Assembly (NCBI RefSeq): GCF_024679245.1
Contig: NC_090173.1
Coordinates: 56,070,306-56,134,305 of the forward strand
Length of the DNA stretch: 64,000 nt
From: Pseudorasbora parva
Lineage: Eukaryota > Chordata > Actinopteri > Cypriniformes > Gobionidae
Direction of reading: 5' to 3'
Shown one piece after another: positions 1 through 12,381 of the stretch. The notes beneath the pieces were generated by a model. That model ran no database searches. It worked only from the letters and a program-made list of their open reading frames with translations, and had not been told where the DNA came from. Numbering within the stretch: position 1 is the stretch's first letter; every line of letters begins with the position of its first letter. Position numbers and translations under genes: made by a program.

Positions 1-3000
1 ATCAGGAAACAGCACCAGCACCACCACGAGCTTCCTCAGACTGGTCTACTCGAAAAAGTCTCCTCTCAGAGAGGTGGGAGAAAGAGAGACCCTGTCTGGT
101 GAATACCATGGTGGCACAACAAAATGTGACTACTCAGATCTGCCAACAATGTGGCAGCAGTCCAGCTGTTATCCGTTGTCGTGACTGCCGACCACAACCA
201 TTCTTCTGTGCTGATTGTGATGTCCGTATACACCAAAACCACGTGTTCCACAACAGGGATGCAACAATAGCTGGATTCTTTCAGCCATTGCCTCCAACAA
301 CCTGTGTCGTGGAGAGGGCTCTTTCCCAGTGTGGTAAGCTGTATTTCTTTTTTTCTTTTTTTGTGTGTGTCCCATTTAGGGCTGCACAATTATTGCAATC
401 GTAATTGCAATATGATCCAATGCAACTGCCTAATGGTAAAACCTGCAAATAATCATGATAGGTGACATTTGACTTTTATATTCACGTCATTCATCTTGAC
501 TGTGCAACTTCTGGTTGGTGGGTGTGCGTAGTACGTGATGGCTACAAAAATTCTGATTGGTGAAGTTCAGTCGGTCAGTGGATATTAGGCCCTGTCCCAA
601 ATGGCACCCTAAACCCTCAGGGTCTTCCTCTGAGACCGCACTTTCATAACGTAATGCCGCTCTGATAGCCGGGTAGAAGTCCTCTGAGTAGCTTGCAAAC
701 TTACGGGCCAGCTGAAGTGATCATCGAGGGTGCATAGCAGCCGCAAAAGCGAGGCTTTCGAGCATCCTTCTTTAAGCTTAAATGACAAATGGGACACCCT
801 ATGGTCTTGTGGACTTAACAGACACGCGCACGCAATGGCCATTGTAAGTCCACAAGACCGAAAGTGCACATGAAGTGTGCCATTTGGGACAGGGCCCTAG
901 TCTTCCTATACACTGGCTGTGCTTACCTATCAGAGGTGGCACAAATTAAAGAGACATTTGGAATATTGAACTGAATCGAATCGTTTACATTCAAAAATTG
1001 TATTGAAATGGTAATCGCTTTATCTGTCAGAAAAAGTGCAATTATATATTGTACAGCCCTAGTCCCATTCTCAGTTTATTTAAATAACTTCACAGTATAA
1101 TAGGCTTTAGAGGAATCTTTCGAGTACTTTCTCTGAAACACACTTAATGATCTTTTATCTTTAAAGTTTTTTTAACATTGGTTTAAAAAAAAAAAAATTA
1201 CAGAATACTTCCCAGTTAGTACATAGGAAGATGCTTGTCTTTAATCCCTGAATATGATGTGTCTTTCAGTGTGTATTGTGCCGTTGGTGATGCCAGAGAA
1301 AATATGTAGTTGTTCTCCAGGACCGTTGAGTGTCAACACAGGAAAAGTTGTTGCTGTGGTTACAATGAATGGTAAGAATGAAAATTAACTTAATGGAACA
1401 TTCCAGATCAAGTGGCTGTAGCATCCATATCAAATTCTGGGCAAAGTGTCGATAGGGACCTGGGTTGGACTTTAACCTTATTCCACTCCATAGGGCTCAA
1501 ATATATGCTATATGCCACAGGGCTCTACCACTTGCTTCCTGCCAATTTTCATTAACCTATTTGAATAAAAAAGGTTGTGCTATTGGCTTCGTAAATGTGT
1601 CCCGATCTATTTCCATTCAAGCGTTCCCTATAGTGGTCTGAGCTGGGCAGGATTTTTAGTATTCTGAAAAGTTCCTGCAGTATTCTGTCCCGTGCCGCAA
1701 TAATGTGACGTTTTAGTCCCGCTCCCGCCCGCATCTATAAACTTATGTCGGGACATGTGGGAGGGACCTCTTGTTCCTAATGCGTTTGTCAGAGTTGTGC
1801 ATAATACAATGTGTCCTTGATTTTTCCAGGACGATATGATCTCAGTATGCCTGAGATGAAATGCGAGGCATGCAAAGCCACATGGAGCGCTGGAGTAGAT
1901 GACTTGGTCCGTAATGACTACTGGCCTGCTACCCTTCACTTTTCCACAATGTACGCTACAGATGTGTTTTGTTCATATGAAGAGTTGAAGATGGCAGCAC
2001 CAGGACTGTCCTGCCAAGCATTTTTAAGAATGCTTGATCAACGAACTGTCCGATTTGGCCGTGTGAGTATTAGGGGTGGGAAACACTAACAAATGGTATT
2101 AACGTGTATCGCAGAATGACTATGGTGACATTATCAACACATTGATTATTATAATTGGAGTATGTTGATGATATCAAAACACAGTGATTAAGCTATACTC
2201 GATACATTGATAGAACATCATCTAAGATTCAAAGTCTTTGTGTAAAACTACCACTCCGTAACGAAATCTAAATTTGTACACCACATTTTATCAACTCAAA
2301 TTTGGCCTCACCTTTGACATTATTAACTTTAGTTAACTTAACTGTGAATTATGTTGACATGTTTTACTGTTCTGAAACAGACTGGGAAGATCACAGCAGA
2401 CAGCTTCAGAAAAAGCTTTTTGGAGTGGGAGGCTGTTAAATTTGAGGTGGATAAGATCTGCAGGGAGGAGCATTTTGTCTGTCCTGCGTGCACCCCAGAC
2501 ATGCTTGCTGTTTCTGTGGACGGAAATCGCAAGCACTACCGCTTTAAGAATGCAGCAAGGTACTTACAAAATGTGTATAATTTGCAGTGTTGTTAAAGTA
2601 ACCTTTGCTGTGTCATATTGAAAGTCAATGTGTACCCTTCTTTTATTTAGATCTGAAGAACAAGCCTTATTTGATGGCATCTTCATTGCAAAAGATGATG
2701 AAGTAGAGAGATTTGTGGATTACATTCATTCTACCACCAACCATGTAAACTTGTATAATATTTCCAAAAACACCACCAATAACATCTTACATTTGACATT
2801 GTTTGAGTGAGTACTGACTATTTATATGAACCTTTTACCATGTTGTAGGTCTCTGGAAGGGGTGTCTGTGGAGGGGAGTGGTCAGCTGCCAGGGAAACGT
2901 CTCAGAGATCCTCAAGTAAAATTGATGAGGAGGGACTTGAGCTTGCAGTCTGTCGACATGGAGTTTTTCTTGGCGCTCTTAACATGTACAGGGGAGAAAT

Positions 3001-5004
3001 CTATGCTTATCCCCTCTACCTGCAGAACAAGCTGGCAAATAAGCCAATACGCTTTTTTGCCATGGATGTAACCTGCAAGTACTGGCCCTACCTCAACAAA
3101 GTGGCAAAAACCTGCCCTGAGCTCCAGCATCTTCTTAGCATGAAACCATTCCTCTCAGTGTTTCATGCCAAAGCCCATGATTTTAAATGTGAGGTAAGAA
3201 AACATTACCATGTCGTTAACTGTCCCTAAACACCTGCAAAGGTATGTTGGCAGCATTTAAGCATTTTCTTTAATAGGTTAAATGGAGTGGAGCTTATCAG
3301 CAAGGGGCCGGATTGACACTTGGGGAGGAGGTTTAGCAGTGTAACGCCTTCCTCTCTAGGATTGCTGTAACGACGAAGCACATGTCCAAAGCAGGTAAGG
3401 TAACCACACACTGCACTACTTAGATTTAAAGTGTTACAAAAAATTGTAGCCAGTGAGGGACATGTGGTAAAACACAGATTAGTGTATTTTTTTCCATTTT
3501 TGCAGGACGTACAGACATGCTTACACTGATGGCCATGCGCTGGAATCAGCAAAAGTTTAATAACTTGGCTACTTCACTTGCCTGCCGATATCAGAAGGTA
3601 GAGATGATTATTATTATGTTCTTATATTGTAAATACCTTCTATTGAATATTGTTGAAGGTATAACATTTTTCTTCTTTCATATCCTTTTTTTTGTTGTTA
3701 TTTAAGGCCACAAAACGCCTGGAGAGCCAACTTCAGGACCTGGAAAGCATGAGAATCCAGCTGGCAGTGACACAGGTTGAAGTTGAGGGCTGGGTCACTG
3801 ATATTAAGGAGTGGGCAGAAGGTGAGAGTTATACTATTACTTCAGTGTCTCAGTTCTGCAGAATAATGGGAGACATGCTTCTGCAAGTAATTACTGTTTT
3901 AAAATGAAATCATACATACACTGTTTTTTTGGTCATGTACTTTTGCAATTAAAATGCAAAATTTTAGTATGTAGTGCATGCACACTGAAAATCATGTCGA
4001 AACAAAATGCCAACAAAATTACCACAAAAAAAAGGAAGCAAAGAGGGATAATCCTTATGACTTCCCTGTGATGTTCTGTTACATTGAGACTTAGGTCATT
4101 TCAGTTACTGCCATGAAAATGTAAGCGAAATGTTTGCACTTTTCTTCTCAGCAACAACATCCCAAAAAAATGCTGATCTTGACGTGGTGACCAGTAGAAT
4201 GGAGGTGCTGGTGGCCAGCATTAAAAGAAGGTCCCAACGCCTTTACAAAGACACCGATGGCAGCAAAGGTCGGGCCCGGATTCGGCGCAAAATCAGAGAG
4301 GAGAAGGCCATTCTTAGCTCTGTTGTTGAAAAATACAACAGTATGGTTCCAGATACAGAAAGAGTCATCTTTGACATCATTCTCTCTGACGAGACAGTTT
4401 GGCCATGGCAGCTTTCACATTGTGGTATGTATACAAATCTGTTGCCAATTTTGTTAGATTCACATAGTAGCACAACACCAATTATGCCTTATCACAGATT
4501 ATTTCAGAAATTCTTTGAAAAATACTTAAAATTGACTTATTTTCCACAACTGTATCCCCAGACGCTGTAGATTTGAAAACCAAGAGGAAGGCCTTTGATG
4601 TTGTGATGGCAATAAGGAGGCTTGAGGAGGAGAAGAAGATTGTTCTTTCTGAGATGGCAAAGCATTGGAAATCTCTCTCCACTCGTGCAGACACACTCAA
4701 GGAGATGTCATGCCAGCTTTCCAGTGAGGCATTGAAAAGTATGTATTTAAGTAATGTGTTCATTGTACATTGTACATTTTTTTTTCTGATCATTTTTGTT
4801 TTACTCCCATAAGGTGAGCTGTGGGATCCAAATGAACAAGGGATCAAGGGTTTCCTCAGCTTAACTTTGAGAAAGAAGCAAGAAGTCAGCAGAAGGATGA
4901 AGCATGCAAGAGACTGTTATGCTCAAGTTTTGACTGGAACAAGTATGGACTTCCAGAATGATTGGGATGGATACGACAGTGATTCTAAAATGTCAGATGA
5001 CTGA
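1..5004 (+). CDS. KDZ-type (Kyakuja/Dileera/Zisupton) transposase, 12 visible exons, 5' truncated by the window, one in-frame stop
   Basis: Exons read from frame and splice sites: <3-333, 1270-1371, 1830-2062, 2381-2559, 2651-2744, 2849-3193, 3277-3394, 3506-3597, 3707-3821, 4152-4424, 4562-4738, 4814-5004. All introns are GT-AG and phases agree throughout, giving about 750 codons; the frame is open to the left edge, so the start lies outside. Exon 1 carries a cysteine cluster (CQQCG..., CRDCRPQPFFCADCD, H-rich tail) as found beside KDZ transposases. Exon 6 holds the RNase H-like core: VCRHGVFLGALNMYRGEIYAYPL, AMDVTCKYWP (likely catalytic Asp, codon 3065-3067) and FHAKAHDFKCE. Exons 7-8 give KWSGAYQQGAGLTLGEE and GRTDMLTLMAMRWNQQK; exon 10 gives YKDTDGSKGRARIRRKI. 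The C-terminal part is Lys/Glu-rich and probably helical. Oddity: codon 3334-3336 is TAG just after GEEV, inside a conserved block, so this copy is probably inactive unless the base is an error. The family call rests on motif recognition. Confidence 0.8.
377..1061. mobile_element. Non-autonomous hAT element in intron of the KDZ gene
   Basis: The ends are inverted: TAGGGCTGCACAAT on the left and ATTGTACAGCCCTA on the right. They are flanked by an exact 8-bp duplication, GTCCCATT, at 369-376 and 1062-1069. An 8-bp duplication with such ends is typical of hAT transposons. No transposase is visible, so it is a MITE-like copy moved in trans. It sits wholly within the first visible intron and does not touch the splice sites. 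Confidence 0.85.
588..896. mobile_element. Small inverted-repeat element nested in the hAT element
   Basis: A 20-bp terminal inverted repeat, GGCCCTGTCCCAAATGGCAC at the left and its complement at the right, bounds about 309 bp. A second internal inverted segment (a 'gtcttgtggactta' region and its complement) makes it partly palindromic. The possible 3-bp duplication is imperfect (TTA versus CTA), so the superfamily is not settled. It inserted after the surrounding hAT element. Confidence 0.65.
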
Positions 5005-5039
5005 GTTTGAGGAGCACTCTAAGTGAGAGATGAGCATTA

Positions 5040-5045
5040 AATAAA
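5040..5045 (+). promoter_or_regulatory. Polyadenylation signal of the KDZ gene
   Basis: AATAAA lies 36 bp after the TGA at 5002-5004. A T-rich, GT-containing stretch follows. It fits a short 3' UTR. Confidence 0.6.
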
Positions 5046-5279
5046 TTTTATTTTGAATCCTTATATTTGTCAGTGTTTCCTTTTAATTTTTAGTTGTTTT
5101 TTTTAGCAGTGGGGGCAAGTGCAAACATACCCTTGTGAAAAAGAAGTGTACTTAATTGTATTGAAAGTGTATTTTTTGTGCACTTAATATATTTAAAGTA
5201 TATTTTTTAAAAACTGCACTTGTAGATAATATGATATAATTAAAATTAAGTGCCACTTAAGTGTACTTAAAGAGAATAC

Positions 5280-6000
5280 ACTTTAATGACAATATTTCTA
5301 AACACACTTAAGTACACTTTTTTAAAATTCACTTTGTAATAATATCTAATTAATTTGTATTTTTAAAAAGTACACTTTCATGACAATATTTCTAAACACA
5401 CTTTAGTACACTTATAATAAGTGTACTTTGTAATAATATATAATTAATTTGTACTTTAAAAAAGTACACTTTCATGACGATATTTATAAACACACTTTAG
5501 TACACTTATAATAAGTGTACTTTGTAATAATATATAATTAATTTGTACTTTAAAAATGTACACTTTCATGACAATATTTATAAACACACTTTAGTGCACT
5601 TTTAATCAGTGCACTTTATAATAATATCTAATTAATTTGTACTTTAAAAAATACACTTTCATGACAATATTTATAAACACACTTTAGTACACTTATAATA
5701 AGTGTACTTTGTAATAATATATAATTAATTTGTACTTTAAAAATGTACACTTTCATGACAATATTTATAAACACACTTTAGTACACTTATAATAAGTGCA
5801 CTTTGTAATAATATATAATTAATTTGTACTTTAAAAAAGTACACTTTCATGACAATATTTATAAACACACTTTAGTACACTTATAATAAGTGTACTTTGT
5901 AATAATATCTAGTTAATTTTTACTTAAAGAAAGTACACTTGTATGACAATATTTATAAACACACTTAAGTGCGCTTTTTAAAAATGCACCTTGTAATAAT
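5280..6000. repeat. 94-bp subterminal tandem array
   Basis: The anchor CACTTTCATGACAATATTTA recurs at 5373, 5467, 5561, 5654, 5748, 5842 and, diverged, 5936, so the period is 93-94 bp over about 7-8 units. Units contain AGTACACTTATAATAAGTGTACT, an internal palindrome. Units near the outer end are more diverged. Confidence 0.9.
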
Positions 6001-6620
6001 GTCTACACCTAAATTTACTTAAACCATTTTAATTTCATAAAGTTTGTTTCATAAAGTACACTTATTTTACTAATGACAAAGCACATGGAAAATAAATGCT
6101 TTTTTAAAAAAAATTAGTTGTCCAAATTTACATTGGTTAATGTATTTTTCTTCAAAATTTCACTCGCTTACACTCCACAACATACTGTTGAAATGTTATA
6201 ACTAGCTCCTATGAACTCAACTACAAGTGTCAGTTTTCTACATAATTTGACATTGTCAATCTTTATGAGAGGAGTTGTCTAATGTACTGTAGGCTACTTT
6301 ACATCTGTGTACAGAATATTTGCAATATTATGTTGTTGTATGGCGATTAAACACACATTTAATTGCATTAATTGCAAGAAAAAGTTGAACAAATCTAAAC
6401 CAAATTAATTTGCATTAAAATTCAGTTAAAATAGGCTACATTTAATTTTAATCAGACTCTAAACATGATTGACTTTTAGTTAGGTGAATGAGTCAAGTTC
6501 TCTGAAATACAGTCCAACTACACAGTGTGTTAGAACAACCTGAACAGAAATGGATAATTAATAAGTGATTTATAATCAACATTTAATGCACGAAATATCT
6601 TATTTTATATTTATACTTAA
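6001..6620. other. AT-rich stretch without recognised features
   Basis: No credible coding frame, inverted ends or tandem repeat is seen here. It separates the 94-bp array from the promoter-like segment. Confidence 0.5.
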
Positions 6621-6627
6621 TATTTCA

Positions 6628-6805
6628 ATGCGCATGCGCCAAAAATACTACGTCATGATTTTGAAAAATGCGCGGTCCCCCATGATTGCGTCATCGCGAT
6701 GCGTGAGGGAAATGAAGCTGATGAGAACAGACAACAGAGGAGGAGCGAACCGTTTGGATCATTACAGTTGAAATGAGACGTCATATGCTACAAATAACGA
6801 GTCAA
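6628..6805 (+). promoter_or_regulatory. Promoter-like segment and first exon of a possible spliced transcript
   Basis: A GC-richer island in AT-rich DNA contains an NRF1-type palindrome (TGCGCATGCGC, near 6630), CRE-like TACGTCA and GCGTCATCGCG motifs and GACGTCAT. It is followed by ATG AGA CGT... and a consensus donor CAA/GTAAGT at 6805/6806. The same kind of motif heads the L1 at 27338. The promoter role is inferred from motif clustering only. Confidence 0.4.
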
Positions 6806-7843
6806 GTAAGTATATCTTGATATAAGCTCTCTTGATTTTACATTTTCACCGTAACATGGTAGCTCTCTATTACGGTGTAGTTATTTAGTTTAATCGCAGA
6901 TAGGATAGACGCACTATGGACTCGGGAGGTGAATTAACGTTAATCATGTTTCCTATGTATTTATTGTATTATTCATATTCATGTAACTTGTTATCTAAGA
7001 TTGCATTATAATAATTTCTTAAATCGGAATGTGATCGCCGGTGTGGGCATGTTCAATGAATTTGCCTGCTGTACATACAATATTTGAATCGAACTCCTAC
7101 TTTTTGAATGGACAGAAGACATTTAACGTTATATACATTTATTCCATATATTAACTTAACGTATAACAACAACCAGTAATGAAATAATGATTTTAATATG
7201 TTCTTTTCTTTTTGCATTTGGAGAGTAAGATGTTAAAGTACTATTTGTGTTTTTAATATTTTGTGCTTATTTTATTTTTTTATTTTTTATTTTGTAGGAT
7301 CAATACAGATGTGTTATTGGAGATCCAGTGCAAGCTGTGTGGAATCACAGAGCCATCTTGATGAGGTCAAGTTAATGTTAATTATGAATTTATGCCCAGC
7401 CATGACACAAGCTAAAACATTGCTATCAAGTCTTTAGCTTTTAAATGCTTTGTATCTTGTCCATTTGTAAGTAATACATTCCCACTTGTGCATTTACAGA
7501 TCCCCTAATCATTATATATTTTACAGGCCACACACCCAAAGGAATGGAGCCGCAGCATTGCTGTGCCAGGCGTGGTAAATACAGGAACATCCTTCATGGA
7601 GATGGTACGAGGTAAGCTGAAACTTGCAAGGCAAGATGAGGAAAAATGCAAGAATACTTTTCTCAATTTACATTGGTCTTGGGTTATTTATCTATATTTA
7701 AGTTATGTTTAATTCCCTGTAAAGTAGGAATAAAAACCATTATTAAAATGTTCTCTATTTTTAAAGTCCAGTGTCAGTGAAGATGATGTGCTCAGTGGGA
7801 TACGTGAAGGAACCTCTCCAATCATTCTACCCTGACGACTGAG
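6774..7843 (+). other. Four exon-like blocks, possible spliced transcript inside the TIR element
   Basis: Blocks with matched splice sites: ~6774-6805 (donor GTAAGT), 7298-7365 (TTGTAG/GATC...GAG/GTCAAG), 7527-7611 (TTACAG/GCC...GAG/GTAAGC) and 7767-7843 (TTAAAG/TCC...GAG/GTAATT). Reading from the ATG at 6774 through the first three gives only about 50 codons before a stop. Other frames are also open in single blocks (for example ATHPKEWSRSIAVPG in block 3). No family is recognised. It could be a remnant element gene, a captured host fragment or a noncoding RNA. Confidence 0.35.
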
Positions 7844-8417
7844 GTAATTCATCACATAGGGGATGCAGTTGTGGTCAAAAGCTTACACACACCGTGCAGA
7901 CTAAACTGCTTCATCAGGGCAGTACTAGATAAAAAAGAGACAACATGCTCATTTTTATGATCCCTCTTATGGCTATTTCTTTTTTTTCTTCTTTTTTTCA
8001 TACAGATACTGCTGTGTGAATATATACTGTACATCTATCGTTTTAATTTAATTGAGCCAATTATAATAATGGATAGATCTGTTTTATAAACAAGTTTTTT
8101 CTTTGCGTTTTCTTTTTCTTTCCTCAAGGTATATTTTTTTGCTTTCCTGCCTCTTTGGAACATGTCCATTCACATCTAGTGCGGAGAGATGGTGCACCAG
8201 TTTCCTACTGATGGAGAGCTTCTGGGACATTGACATAAACAGCACTTTCCAAACAACTTGAAAATAGTTGGTGACAAACAATTTTGTGTGCCTTTGGAGT
8301 TCTTCAGTTTTTTTTTTTTTTTTTTTTTCATTCACTGTAATGCTGGAATAAGATTTTAGAATAAACCTTTTGGTCCTAATTTTGGTGCTAGTAAAGGTTT
8401 AAGAGCTTATAAGTTCA
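7844..8417. other. Unassigned AT-rich sequence with poly-T/poly-A runs
   Basis: Contains T-runs near 7981-8000 and 8310-8328, and AATAAA-like motifs near 8350-8365 that could end the upstream spliced transcript. No coding frame is supported. Confidence 0.4.
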
Positions 8418-8667
8418 GTAACACTTTACAATAAGATCTAATTTGTTAACGTTATTTAATGAATTGACCAACATGATCTAACAGTGATTTCTTTTTATTT
8501 ATTTATTTTATTTAATTTTTTACAGTGTTTATTAATAGTTGTTGACCTTGCTTAAAATATTATAGTTCAAAGCTTGTTAATTAAATTTATAGTCATTGTT
8601 CATGCAAGTTAACAATGCATTAAATAATTAACATATACACCTTTTGATTTTAAGATTGCATTAATAA

Positions 8668-9838
8668 TAGGGGTGTAACAGTACACAAAGCTGACAGTTC
8701 GGGGAGGAACACTAAATATAAAAATGCTTTTTTTTTTTTTATTGGTTTACTGAACAAATTGTAATTGTCCTAAACTAAAGGTTTCTTAAAGAATTAAAAA
8801 TATAATATAAAAAATATCTCTACTAATTATTATTATTATTACCTTTATTTAACCAGGAGAAAAACTCACTGAGATTAAAATGTCCTGTCCTGGCCAAGAT
8901 AGGCAGCTGTGTTTGCATGTACAGTTATACATCAAAATTCACATAAAAAACATAAAACATACAACCAGTCAAAAACAATTACACACCATTAATTTACTCT
9001 CAAAATGATGTAGTAAAATTTTAAAATGACTAAATGTCACCAGATCTTTTAGCTTCAACTCAGTCTGGAGCAAATTCCAATCTGAGGCTGCGACATATTT
9101 GAAGGACGTTTTACCAAGCTTAACTCTAACAAAGGGCACACAAAGATTATAATTTGATTCAGAATGTAATATATAATTGCCTTGTTGTTTCTGTTTAATC
9201 AAACGACAAAGAATGCTGTATAGTGTAGACTATATAGGGAGGCTTTACTTGCACTCCCATTGTATGCAAACGTGTAAACTTCTCATAAGACCGTTTTTGC
9301 ATTAACTTATAAATCTAATTATAGGTTAGATTTTTTTCAGGTTTTCAGGTTAAGTAGAATATGATGAATATATAGGCTAATATAATGCATACATTTAGTG
9401 AAAGAGTTCATCTCTCTCGTGTTTTATCGACTTCTTTCTGTTGTTGAAACACTGAACGATTACACAATGTGATACATTTTAGTAAGTTGTAATGTATCCT
9501 TAACATACCTTCTGATGTTAATTCATGTTTATTCTTTGACTATGACAAGGTGATCACATTCACTCGTGCCGCGTTGCTGCTTGAACTGATGTGTCTTTAC
9601 AGTGATCTGTCATGTCACATTAAAGAGCATCAATATGGTATCACTTGAATTTAATGATAAAATTGACAGAATACATATGTTCTTATGGAAACTTGTATTG
9701 AAGTGTGTTCCACTCATTAAACAAGCCGTCTGTTAACTGTTAAAGATTGCATTCGTACCGCTCGGTACACACGTGCACTGTACCGGAAGTCCTGTACCGA
9801 ACCGGTTTGGTATGAATACATGTGCCGTTACACCCCTA
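8668..9838. mobile_element. hAT-type element with TAGGGGTGTAAC ends
   Basis: The ends TAGGGGTGTAAC and GTTACACCCCTA are inverted. The flanks ATTAATAA (8660-8667) and ATTAGTAA (9839-9846) are an 8-bp duplication with one mismatch. The element carries no transposase that I recognise. Inside it is a minus-strand LINE tail. Confidence 0.8.
8825..9210 (-). pseudogene. 3' end fragment of a non-LTR retrotransposon (RT C-terminus and 3' UTR)
   Basis: On the minus strand, 9202 to 8969 encodes a 77-residue fragment with LCVPFVRVKLGKTSFKYVA and SDWNLLQTELKLKDLV, the pattern seen at the C-terminus of fish LINE reverse transcriptases. Beyond its stop lies the common 3' sequence ending in a short (AAT)-type tail at about 8822-8845. 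The 5' truncation is usual for LINE copies. The precise clade is not assigned. Confidence 0.6.
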
Positions 9839-11599
9839 ATTAGTAAATGTTGAAATTAACATTAACTAAGATAAATAAATGTTTATATTATTATTCATTC
9901 TAAGTTCATGTTAAATTAAGTAGTTAACTAATTAAACGTTACCCAAAGTTTTGAATCTTAGTGTTGTACATGAAACGATTCTTTTCTTTCCATTTGTTTG
10001 TATTTATTCATCTGTTGTGTGAGGTAATTTTCTGTGATGGGTAGATTTAGGTACCTTTGAATGAGGGAGATATATAATAATGCATATAATTACATATAAT
10101 TGCATATAATCCTCATTGTCCTCCAGACTCTTTCTAAATGAATTTGTGTTTGTGTAAATAGTTTTTTGGGTTTTTCTTGGGCATCAAAAAAAAGTTTTTT
10201 TTGTATATTTGTTTTACAGATTGTTTTGTCAATAAATGTAGAGGATTTAAATTTGGATGTGTTTATTATACGAAATTGCAGCTGTATTATTTGAAAAATG
10301 TAATTATGAATGTATTTCATTATATTAGAGTGTACATGTAAATTACGTTAAGGTATATTTTAGTTCATATTAATTGCTTGTTTTTAAGACAGTAGAATGG
10401 ATGTCAGTACATTGAGCAGTGCACTTTAATTACAATTTTAATACACTAGAAGCGATTATGAAAGTACATATAAAGTTGTATTTAAGTACCACTTAAGTTG
10501 TTCCAAAAAATCACTCTTAATTGCAACTTATTGTATTTTATTTCAACTTAATATATGATAAATTTGAAATCAATTACATATAATGTGTGTTAAGTACAAC
10601 CAGGGCCGGCGCTAGCTCAAATGCCGCTCTAGGCAGAGCACGATCGTACCGCCCCCCACCTCACACTCACAATTAGGTATCCTTAAGATGCATGTACATA
10701 CGAATTAATATGTTCTTTATCTATAAAATGACACTAAAATAAAAACGTGCAGGCATGTTTTCAGATTTTATTTTTCATTCTGCAACGTGAAAAAAGTACA
10801 CAGTGCTACAGCTGCATATCATTTCTGTTTTATAATAGACAGTGTACAGAATAAAACTAGAGCCCTGGGCCTCAAATCTAGGCTTATTAAAATTCTCGGC
10901 CCGAGTCCGACTGGAGGCCGGGTTTTTTTTTTTTTTTTTTTTTTTTTACATTGTTGCAGCCATTAAAATAGTTCTGTTTTGTTTTTAATGTCAAAGTAGA
11001 TATATTTCGTTTCGTTTCTTTATTAAGTTAATTTAGAAAAATGTTTAGAGCATTTTTTTGTTTGTTAAATTAAAGTTTTATTTTTTTTAAGTGACGACCA
11101 AGCGGCCAGCGGCCGACAGTGAGTTAACCGCATATTTAATCGATTTAGTCTCTCAAATCAACTCTTGGCTTGTCTTGCCTATAATAAAATCCATAGATAT
11201 AAAACACTTCAAGCATCACAATGTTAGTTAATTTCGCCAACTATTACCACCACAATAAAAGGCATTTTTGACGAGCTGAGGCAGGCTGATTCTGCTCGCG
11301 GCTCTCGCAAACGGAGCTAAACAAATAAAAATAAAAAAAGAACATGCAGGTTGTCTTATAGCCTACCTTACACCTACGCAAATGAATATAAATCCCATCT
11401 TCAATTCCCGTGGTATATGCTCATTTAACGGAGTTTACAGCAACGAAAGCAAAAGATTAGATGCATTTTATTCAGCAGCTCATTTCAAATTCAAAGACCA
11501 CATAAGAGAGAGCGACCTAAGCGCACGATAATTTAGTCATTTCGCAATCAGATAAATACCTGTTATAAATAACGAATGAAGGAACCAGTTGTGAAAAGG

Positions 11600-12185
11600 C
11601 CATAACGCCGGGGACACACTGCAAGCGTGTCGTGAGCATCTCGGCTGCGTGGCGTGTCCGTTTTTATTTCGGCTCCCATGTTAAACGGTTAGAGCTTGCA
11701 TACTGCCTACGTCGGTCCGAGCCGCGCGGAAAGCGTGCTTCAAATAGAAGATACGCCTATTTTCACGCGACACGCGAGCGTGTTGGAAGCGTTTCCAGGC
11801 GAAATATATGGGGAAAAGATGTGTATTTTGACACGAATACATATTAATAAAAATGACATTTTCATGTTTGAAAGTCTGTACATAAATGCAGATATAGGCC
11901 GAATTGTAATAATAAAAAAACAATATAATTATCGATTTTGAAATATTAAACCAGTCAATACAGAACGAAATATTCTGTAGCCTTTTGCCGTCAATACCAT
12001 GGATATGGTATGGGCCGGCTACTGCCGGCGTTGTCTTTGCTGTATCAATAGGCAATATATTTATATTTAACGTGAAGTATAGGGCTTCCCTGTACATTAA
12101 TAGCAGCAGACGCCCCGCGGATGACACGCAACATAAACGCCACGCTTACAAGAAACGCGCGCTGCTGCTGCTGGCGCGGACTCTG
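11600..12185. other. GC-rich segment of the hAT element, possibly another nested insertion
   Basis: The segment opens with CGCCGGGGACACACTGCAAGCG and closes near a GCGCTGCTGCTGCTGGCGCG stretch. The two ends are loosely inverted around CACGCTT-like motifs. Overlapping open frames on both strands here (for example 11681-12127 minus) resemble no known protein and are not called as genes. Confidence 0.3.
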
Positions 12186-12381
12186 AACTTATGCTCTGAA
12201 CACTGTGCGAGCCATATCTTGACAGTCGCGTTAGCTATTATGGTCTCCTGTTGTTTCCACCAGCAGAACATCTCTAAGCATATGCAATATGCAAACAAAT
12301 ATTTATCTCATTGGAGGTTTCGATTTTTTTCTTGACTGATAGGCCTACACACAAACACACATTCACATAATAGCCTACATT

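Larger units (their letters stand above)
8418..9950. repeat. Probable palindromic MITE, interrupted by the hAT element at 8668
   Basis: The left side (AACACTTTACAATAAG ... TTGTTAAC) and the right side (GTTAACTAATTAAACGTTAC...AAAGTT) are loosely inverted copies. They lie on either side of the hAT insertion at 8668-9838. The match is imperfect, so the outer limits are approximate. Confidence 0.45.

Noticed and set aside
609..869. 86-codon minus-strand frame in the first visible intron
   Set aside because: It lies inside the nested inverted-repeat element and does not resemble a transposase.
11681..12127. 148-codon minus-strand frame in the hAT element, and overlapping plus-strand frames
   Set aside because: No homology is recognised, composition is like translated AT-rich noncoding DNA, and the real transposase remnant lies elsewhere (12382-13200).
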